A stretch of 64,000 nt of DNA from Clostridium folliculivorans (GTDB taxonomy: Bacteria > Bacillota > Clostridia > Clostridiales > Clostridiaceae). Location of the stretch: contig NZ_BQXY01000001.1 in NCBI RefSeq assembly GCF_024341905.1, positions 963,013-1,027,012 of the forward strand, in the 5' to 3' direction. The translations under genes and the position numbers were made by a program. The notes under the pieces were generated by a model. The model was not told where the DNA came from, searched no databases, and saw only the letters and a list, made by a program, of their open reading frames with translations. Below, in pieces: positions 59,371 through 64,000 of the stretch. Positions within the stretch are counted from its first letter, which is position 1. The number at the start of each line of letters is the position of its first letter.

Positions 59371-59550
59371 AACTATCTCGACTTAATTACTTGTAATTAT
59401 ACAATATATAGCCAAATTATTCCATGAGTTATATAGTTACTTGGATCTTCTAATATTCTTCTCTAAACTGCATTATTTAATTTTCAAAGAACATTGTTCG
59501 TACTCTAAATTTCACAAGTTATGTCGCATTTTTTTCACATTACGTCTTAT
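59371..59550. repeat. Intergenic module R, copy 2
   Basis: It aligns in order with 16423-16585 (ACTTAATTACTTGTAAT, AAATTATTCCATGAG, CATTATTTAATTTTCAAAGA). On minus it reads GTTCTTTGAAAATT upstream of the methyltransferase. Confidence 0.65.
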
Positions 59551-59579
59551 TTGAAAACGAATATACTACTGTTATTCAA

Positions 59580-60023
59580 TTATAAAAGCTTGGAAAGCTC
59601 CTTGTGAATTCGAATTAGTGTGTCTATATCTTCCTTTGGTATTTTTTCTAGTGCAGAAACCATTGCAATATATGAAGAAGGATTTTGAATTGATTTTTTT
59701 GATATGTCCTTACCTTTATCAGTTAGGATTAAGTTAATTTGACGTCTATCTTCTTCGGATGATTTGCGTTCAACCAAACCCAAATTAACAAGTTCTTCAA
59801 CGCTAACACTTGCTGTACTTTTAGGAATGAATAATTTCTCTGTTATTTCTTTAAGAGTTATTAACGGAGAAGAATAAATGGTATTTAAAACCCCTAATTG
59901 TTGCAAAGTCAAACCTAAACTATCCGCATTCCTTTGTGTGTATTTTGCTAGAGTTTTGCTAATTAACATAAATGATTGAACTACCTCTACAGCCTGTTTT
60001 GTTTTGGAATCATTGTAATCCAT
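59580..60023 (-). CDS. MarR-family transcriptional regulator (147 aa)
   Basis: A winged helix-turn-helix (QQLGVLNTIYSSPLITLKEI, then TEKLFIPKSTASVSVEELVN, then LVERKSSEEDRRQINLILTD) is flanked by dimerisation helices. The start follows AAGGAGG. It is co-directional with and upstream of the methyltransferase gene. An inverted repeat in its promoter (TAGTTCTCTATTGAACAGTTC to ATGAACTATA region, 60043-60080) may be its operator. Confidence 0.9.
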   Translation of the reverse strand: MDYNDSKTKQAVEVVQSFMLISKTLAKYTQRNADSLGLTLQQLGVLNTIYSSPLITLKEITEKLFIPKSTASVSVEELVNLGLVERKSSEEDRRQINLILTDKGKDISKKSIQNPSSYIAMVSALEKIPKEDIDTLIRIHKELSKLL

Positions 60024-60109
60024 AAAAATACCTCCTTGAAATATAGTTCTCTATTGAACAGTTCATACATGAACTATATTAAATTATTCAATTCTAAATG
60101 TCAATACGG

Positions 60110-60310
60110 TTACTTAATTAATTATATTTCACCACTCTAGTTTAACTATTCGTAATCATATAATGAGAAACAAATAATCCAATCATACAAAATAGTTAGC
60201 TAAAATTTGTACTATTATTTTTATCACTGCATTATTCAATTTTCAAAGAACATTATTCGTACTTTTAATTTCATAAGTTATGTCGTCTTTTTTTCATAAT
60301 ACAACTTAGT
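60110..60310. repeat. Intergenic module R, copy 3 (diverged)
   Basis: CACTGCATTATTCAATTTTC, AAAGAACATTATTCGTACTT and CATAAGTTATGTCG match copy 2 closely. The outer part is more diverged. It lies upstream of the MarR gene, so each of these two genes has an R module on its 5' side. Confidence 0.6.
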
Positions 60311-60512
60311 TTTTAGAATATACACTATTTTGTTAAGGCTGTTTAAAAATAGCTTTCTTAAATTATGTGTAGGTATCCACAGCTTTTTAAAACAGAGCCT
60401 TGTTTTATTATATTAAATAAATATTGACATGTTATAAAAATAGAGATAATATAAGTATATAAGAATATTCTAATATATAAATATAGTTATTAAATTTCTT
60501 GGAGGTATGAAA
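60311..60512. other. AT-rich intergenic region upstream of the rhodanese gene
   Basis: A possible sigma-A promoter is TTGACA at about 60424 with TATAAT-like text (GATAATATAAG) about 20 bp downstream. No gene is seen. Confidence 0.45.
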
Positions 60513-60833
60513 ATGTTTGGGTTTTTGTTTAAAAACAGTATTAAGTCTGTAAAGGCAAATGAAATAGGTGAACTTTTAGGAAAGATAAATCTTATTGATG
60601 TTAGGGAACCGTATGAATATAAAAATGGGCATCTGCCTTCAGCTAAAAATATACCGGTAAATAAAATTATTGCAGATGCAGATAAACTTCTCGATAAGTC
60701 GAAAGAATATCATATCATCTGCCAGTCTGGAGCTAGAAGCTCAAGAGTTTGCAGTGCTTTAAATAAAAATGGCTTTAAAGTTATAAATGTATCAGGTGGT
60801 ACAAGTGGATATACAGGTAGTTTAAAAAGATAA
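60513..60833 (+). CDS. Rhodanese-like protein (106 aa)
   Basis: The ATG at 60513 lies 7 bp after TTGGAGG, while the one at 60507 is too close. The single rhodanese domain has LIDVREPYEYKNGHLPSAKN, the active-site loop HIICQSGARSSRVC with catalytic Cys, and VINVSGGTSGYTG. These cytoplasmic proteins carry persulfide sulfur. Nearby genes for a C_GCAxxG_C_C protein and a TauE/SafE transporter suggest a role in sulfur handling. Confidence 0.9.
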   Translation: MFGFLFKNSIKSVKANEIGELLGKINLIDVREPYEYKNGHLPSAKNIPVNKIIADADKLLDKSKEYHIICQSGARSSRVCSALNKNGFKVINVSGGTSGYTGSLKR

Positions 60834-60965
60834 GTTGATGAACTGTGCCAAAGGTGATAATCTATAAAAAGTGTAAGAAAGTTTACAGAGCAGTAGGGCT
60901 TACAATTAAAAATTATTATATAAAATATTAAGTATGAAGTAGTACATCTATAGGAGGAATTTAAA
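60834..60965. repeat. Degenerate half-copy of repeat family C
   Basis: AAGTATGAAGTAGTACATCTATA (read in two parts, AAGTATGAAGTAG and TACATCTATA, 60929-60951) matches the right end of family C just before the ribosome binding site of the next gene. The left end is not clear. Confidence 0.5.
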
Positions 60966-61328
60966 ATGAATAAAGCATCAGAATATCATAAACAAGGATT
61001 TACATGTGGAGAAGCTGTTATTAAGGCATACAATGAGAAAAATAATACTAATATTCCTGTAGGACTTGGAAGTGGCATGGGAACAGGGTTTACAATAGGA
61101 AGCGTTTGCGGTGCTGTTGGAGCTGCAGCTGTTATTATAGGATCTTTAAAAGGTAGAGAAAGTAATACAGAGCAAAATGAAGCAAGAGCTCTTACTAATC
61201 AGTTAATGAAAAATGTGCGTGAAAAATACGGAGCAGAGACTTGTAAGGAATTAAAGAAGAATGGTGTTAGCTGTGCTGAAATAATTGAGCATACATTTGA
61301 AAGCTTAAATGAAATAGTGAATAAATAG
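60966..61328 (+). CDS. C_GCAxxG_C_C family protein (120 aa)
   Basis: The spaced cysteines of this family are present: GFTCGEAVIKAYN, IGSVCGAVGAAAVIIGSLKG, GAETCKELKKNGVSCAEIIE. The family is redox-related, often linked to sulfur or selenium metabolism, with no settled activity. The start follows TAGGAGGAATT. A strong terminator follows at 61337-61385. Confidence 0.9.
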   Translation: MNKASEYHKQGFTCGEAVIKAYNEKNNTNIPVGLGSGMGTGFTIGSVCGAVGAAAVIIGSLKGRESNTEQNEARALTNQLMKNVREKYGAETCKELKKNGVSCAEIIEHTFESLNEIVNK

Positions 61329-61336
61329 GCTCTTAA

Positions 61337-61390
61337 GTTCCCTGATTTATGGCATAATATTAGTGCTATAAATCAGGGAATTTGTTTTAT
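61337..61390 (+). terminator. Rho-independent terminator
   Basis: TTCCCTGATTTAT and ATAAATCAGGGAA form a long stem followed by TTTGTTTTATT. Confidence 0.88.
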
Positions 61391-61466
61391 TCTTTAAGAA
61401 TTTTTTTAAAGAAACTTATTTCCAAAGTGAAAAAAAGTATTATAATATAGTAAAGGGGGCAAGAAG

Positions 61467-62642
61467 ATGATGAATGATTATAATGCCTTGCATAATCTGG
61501 ATATTAGAAGTGTTGAATTACTGAAAATTATACAAAAAAATGGTCCGATAACTAAAAGTAAGTTGGAGAATATGACCAAGTTGAAAAAAAGTACTTTGAA
61601 TCGTGAATTAGAATTCTTATGTGAGAGTATGATTGTAAGTGAGATTTTGTCTGAAGAATCAACTGGTGGTAGAAAGCCTTCATTGTTTGAGGTTAATGAT
61701 ACTAAGTATTATCTTATAGGAGTAGATATTTCAAGAACTTACATACAAATAATGATTACCAATTTGAAAATGGTTATATTAGAGGAAACAACAATCTTTG
61801 GAGATTTTTCTGCTAAGGAACAAGAGAATATAATAATAGAAAATATTAAAGAATTACTTTTAAAAGCCAGTATTTCTGTTTCTAAAGTTATTGGGATAGG
61901 AATGGGAGTAGTAGTTCAAATCCACGAAAAAGAAGAATTTAATAAAAATAATCAGTTAAAAAAAGCAATAGAGAAGAGTCTAGGATTACCTGTTTTCGTA
62001 GATAATGGAGCAAACACTGCTTTAATTGGGGAATATAACTTTGGTATAGGCAAGGGAAAACACAGTTTATTATATGTTCACTGTGGTGTGGGTTTAAGAT
62101 CTGCAGTAATCTCAAATGGTAATATTGTAAGAACCATAAACAATAGTGAGGATGCCTTTGGTCATATGACAGTGGAAATTGGTGGCGAACTCTGTGCTTG
62201 TGGAAATTATGGTTGTGTTGAGAGTTATACTTCTATATCAAAAATTACATCGAAATTTATAAATGAAGTTAAAAAAGGTAAGATGACAAAGCAAGAAAAG
62301 GCTCTTGAAGAAGTTGATTATGTTGATATCTGCAATCTCGCAGACAGTGGAGATGACACAGCAAAGAGTATTATAGCTGATGCAGCTATGTATTTTGGTA
62401 CAGGACTTGCGAATTTTATTAAGATATTGGCTCCTCAGATGATAATACTTAGTGGTCCTCTAATAGAGCATTCAAAACTTTTTTATGATAGTAGTAAAAG
62501 TGTGGCATCGAAAAAATGTTATTCAACTAATAGTGACTCTATTGAATTTTGCAGAGGCGGATTTTTTGAAAACAAATCTATAGCTTTAGGAGCTGCTTAT
62601 ATAGCATTTAATGAAACATTAAAAAATAGTTTGAGGAAGTGA
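61467..62642 (+). CDS. ROK-family transcriptional regulator (391 aa)
   Basis: An N-terminal winged helix (LLKIIQKNGPITKSKLENMT) precedes the ROK sugar-kinase-like fold: GVDISRTYIQIMITN, VFVDNGANTALIGEYNFGIG and the zinc motif GELCACGNYGCVESY. NagC/XylR-type repressors bind a sugar or sugar phosphate. Here the following genes are a small membrane protein and a TauE/SafE transporter, so the regulator may control anion or sulfonate efflux instead. The start follows AAAGGGGGCAAGAAG. A second ATG is adjacent. Confidence 0.88.
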   Translation: MMNDYNALHNLDIRSVELLKIIQKNGPITKSKLENMTKLKKSTLNRELEFLCESMIVSEILSEESTGGRKPSLFEVNDTKYYLIGVDISRTYIQIMITNLKMVILEETTIFGDFSAKEQENIIIENIKELLLKASISVSKVIGIGMGVVVQIHEKEEFNKNNQLKKAIEKSLGLPVFVDNGANTALIGEYNFGIGKGKHSLLYVHCGVGLRSAVISNGNIVRTINNSEDAFGHMTVEIGGELCACGNYGCVESYTSISKITSKFINEVKKGKMTKQEKALEEVDYVDICNLADSGDDTAKSIIADAAMYFGTGLANFIKILAPQMIILSGPLIEHSKLFYDSSKSVASKKCYSTNSDSIEFCRGGFFENKSIALGAAYIAFNETLKNSLRK

Positions 62643-62646
62643 TAGT

Positions 62647-62790
62647 ATGGATTCTGAAGCATTTCAGCTTTTTCATATTAGTGGCAGTGGAGTATTATTA
62701 ATAATAGCTGTATTGAGTGGATTTATTTATTATAGTAGAAGTAAAACTTTATTAAAGGATTTTAATATGGAGGTGCTGGTATGTTGTTAA
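62647..62790 (+). CDS. Small single-helix membrane protein (47 aa)
   Basis: The ATG lies 4 bp after the ROK stop codon. The product MDSEAFQLFHISGSGVLLII continues AVLSGFIYYSRSKTLLK, giving one membrane helix with a basic end and a terminal Cys pair (VCC). It overlaps the transporter gene by 10 bp. No clear ribosome binding site is seen, so it would be translated by coupling to the ROK gene. Confidence 0.5.
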   Translation: MDSEAFQLFHISGSGVLLIIAVLSGFIYYSRSKTLLKDFNMEVLVCC

Positions 62791-63614
62791 TGGTAATTAA
62801 GATACTTCTAATCTCTATATTGGCAGGAATATTTGGGTCAATCTTAGGTCTTGGTGGAGGAATTATTATAACGCCAGTACTAACATTGATGTTTGGGATA
62901 GACATAAAATATGCAATTGGAGCAAGTATCGTTTCTGTGATAGCAACTTCAAGTGGGGCAGCTGTTGCATATGTAAGAGATAAAATTACAAATATAAGGA
63001 TAGGAATGTTTTTAGAGATAGCTACAACAATAGGAGCAATAACTGGTGCGTTTATTAGCGGATTTGTTAACCCTAAGTATCTATATGTAGTTTTTGGAGT
63101 ACTGTTGCTTTATTCTACTTTAGCTATGCTGAAAAAGAAAGGGCAAGAGTTGCCGAGTGATATAATTCCTCATCCAATGGCAGTAAAATTAAGGCTTAAC
63201 GGTGATTATCATGATAAGGCCCTAAATAAGGACATAAGCTATAATGTAGCAGGGGTGTATGGTGGTTTTGGTATGATGTATGTAGCTGGTGTGATTTCAG
63301 GACTGCTTGGAATTGGTAGCGGCATATTTAAAGTAATGGCTATGGATTTGTTCATGAAATTACCCTTGAAGGTGTCAAGTGCAACAAGTAATTTTATGAT
63401 TGGAGTAACTGCAGCTGCAAGTGCTGGTGTATATTTAATTAGAGGTGATATTGATCCTAAAATAGCTGCTCCAGTGGCTTTAGGGGTGTTGATTGGCGCT
63501 ACAATTGGTACAAAAATAATGCAGAATCTAAAAAGTAAGACAATAAGGATGATATTTATACCTGTCCTTGCGTATGTTTCTATACAAATGATAGTTAAAG
63601 GTTTTGGAATGTAG
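62781..63614 (+). CDS. TauE/SafE-family anion transporter (277 aa)
   Basis: The family hallmark is the repeated Gly-rich membrane half: GIFGSILGLGGGIIITPVLT near the start and GVISGLLGIGSGIFKVMAMD in the second half. There are about eight membrane helices. The start follows ATGGAGGTGCTGGT. Members export sulfite, sulfonates or sulfoacetate or move related anions. A DUF1634 gene follows, the usual partner. Confidence 0.9.
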   Translation: MLLMVIKILLISILAGIFGSILGLGGGIIITPVLTLMFGIDIKYAIGASIVSVIATSSGAAVAYVRDKITNIRIGMFLEIATTIGAITGAFISGFVNPKYLYVVFGVLLLYSTLAMLKKKGQELPSDIIPHPMAVKLRLNGDYHDKALNKDISYNVAGVYGGFGMMYVAGVISGLLGIGSGIFKVMAMDLFMKLPLKVSSATSNFMIGVTAAASAGVYLIRGDIDPKIAAPVALGVLIGATIGTKIMQNLKSKTIRMIFIPVLAYVSIQMIVKGFGM

Positions 63615-63640
63615 TAGACAAGGAGGGAAATGCTTATATT

Positions 63641-64000
63641 ATGGAAAAGAATTCGAAAATAGATGAGATGGAAATTATAATCAGTGGATTTTTAAGATTT
63701 GGGGTATCACTAAGTGCAATTGTAATATTTGCGGGATTAATGATGTTTTTAATTACGGGTGTAAGCGGATATGTAGATGGATATTTTCCTACTACTTTAT
63801 CTGAAATATTTAGTGGATTAATTACACTGAAACCATATGCAGTTATTATGGCAGGGATGATAATACTGATTTTAACCCCAGTATTTCGTGTTGCTGTGTC
63901 TATTATTGTCTTTATAAAAGAAAAGGACTATCTATACGCAAAGATTACTCTTGTAGTATTCATTATACTTATAGTGAGTTTCATCTTGGGTAAAGTTGAA
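63641..64000 (+). CDS. DUF1634 membrane protein (3' end cut by the window)
   Basis: The ATG at 63641 lies about 13 bp after AAGGAGGG and the frame is open to the window end (120 codons). Three hydrophobic segments are visible (LSAIVIFAGLMMFLITG, AVIMAGMIILILTPVFRVAV, ITLVVFIILIVSFILG). This is the DUF1634 pattern, a partner of TauE/SafE transporters. The stop codon lies outside the window. Confidence 0.78.
   Translation, partial: MEKNSKIDEMEIIISGFLRFGVSLSAIVIFAGLMMFLITGVSGYVDGYFPTTLSEIFSGLITLKPYAVIMAGMIILILTPVFRVAVSIIVFIKEKDYLYAKITLVVFIILIVSFILGKVE

Noticed and set aside
16423..60310. Module R as an integron attC site
   Set aside because: A GTTAGC string is present in copy 1, but it is not conserved in the other copies and no integron integrase is in the window.

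Overview
The window is AT-rich (roughly 30 percent GC by eye). It has strong AGGAGG-type ribosome binding sites, frequent GTG and TTG starts, and gene families typical of Clostridium (CBO0543 family, YvrJ/DUF1659/DUF2922 sets, HPK10/LytTR pairs). I read it as a chromosomal accessory region of a Clostridium sensu stricto species, possibly of the C. botulinum/sporogenes type. No rRNA, tRNA or CRISPR array was recognised.

Layout. 0-8.5 kb: the end of a sensor kinase, a two-gene flavin/iron-sulfur oxidoreductase operon, then a patch of decaying or duplicated small genes (a secreted-protein paralog pair, a caspase-like fragment, a lipoprotein, an Rpn C-terminal fragment). 8.8-15.5 kb: a plasmid/prophage-like remnant with XRE regulators, an ORF6N antirepressor, a DnaD-type replication protein, and two oppositely oriented DUF1659/DUF2922 sets with YvrJ. 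15.5-20.6 kb: a C39-like peptidase, a possible immunity protein, an aldo/keto reductase with divergent TetR, a lipoprotein, and repeated intergenic modules including a tiny hydrophobic-peptide element present twice. 20.7-32.8 kb: a defence-island-like block between IS256 and IS30 remnants and just beyond. It holds a three-gene operon (Cap4-like nuclease, SMC/ABC ATPase, DUF262-HNH), a DUF4116-metallophosphoesterase fusion, and an NLR-like metallophosphoesterase-STAND-TPR protein. 33-38.8 kb: a CoiA-like nuclease, two related small sigma factors, an amidase with LysM, Nudix, HD and GNAT enzymes. 40-47.4 kb: a bacteriocin-like cluster with a 72-residue two-cysteine membrane peptide, ABC transporter, M50-type protease, cysteine desulfurase, DsbA-like and DsbD-like proteins. 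47.4-51.5 kb: group II intron and XRE remnants, small membrane proteins and an orphan AgrC/AgrA-type pair. 51.6-64 kb: a DJ-1/WYL pair, an OmpR-type two-component system with a Met-rich secreted protein and a SHOCT protein nearby, a conspicuously GC-rich methyltransferase, MarR, and a sulfur-handling run (rhodanese, C_GCAxxG_C_C protein, ROK regulator, TauE/SafE, DUF1634).

How the parts connect. The best-supported regulatory link is a two-block promoter motif (YYYCCY, then GGCATATAT with fixed spacing). It lies before the sigma factor at 34.5 kb, its divergent amidase, the YvrJ gene, DUF1659 and the 14.5 kb operon, so two loci 20 kb apart look like one regulon. The bacteriocin-like cluster has no recognisable radical SAM, LanM or YcaO enzyme but does have disulfide machinery, matching the two cysteines of its peptide. 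Several families of about 100-bp imperfect palindromes are scattered through intergenic DNA, and related intergenic modules bracket unrelated cargo genes at 15-20 kb and 58-60 kb.
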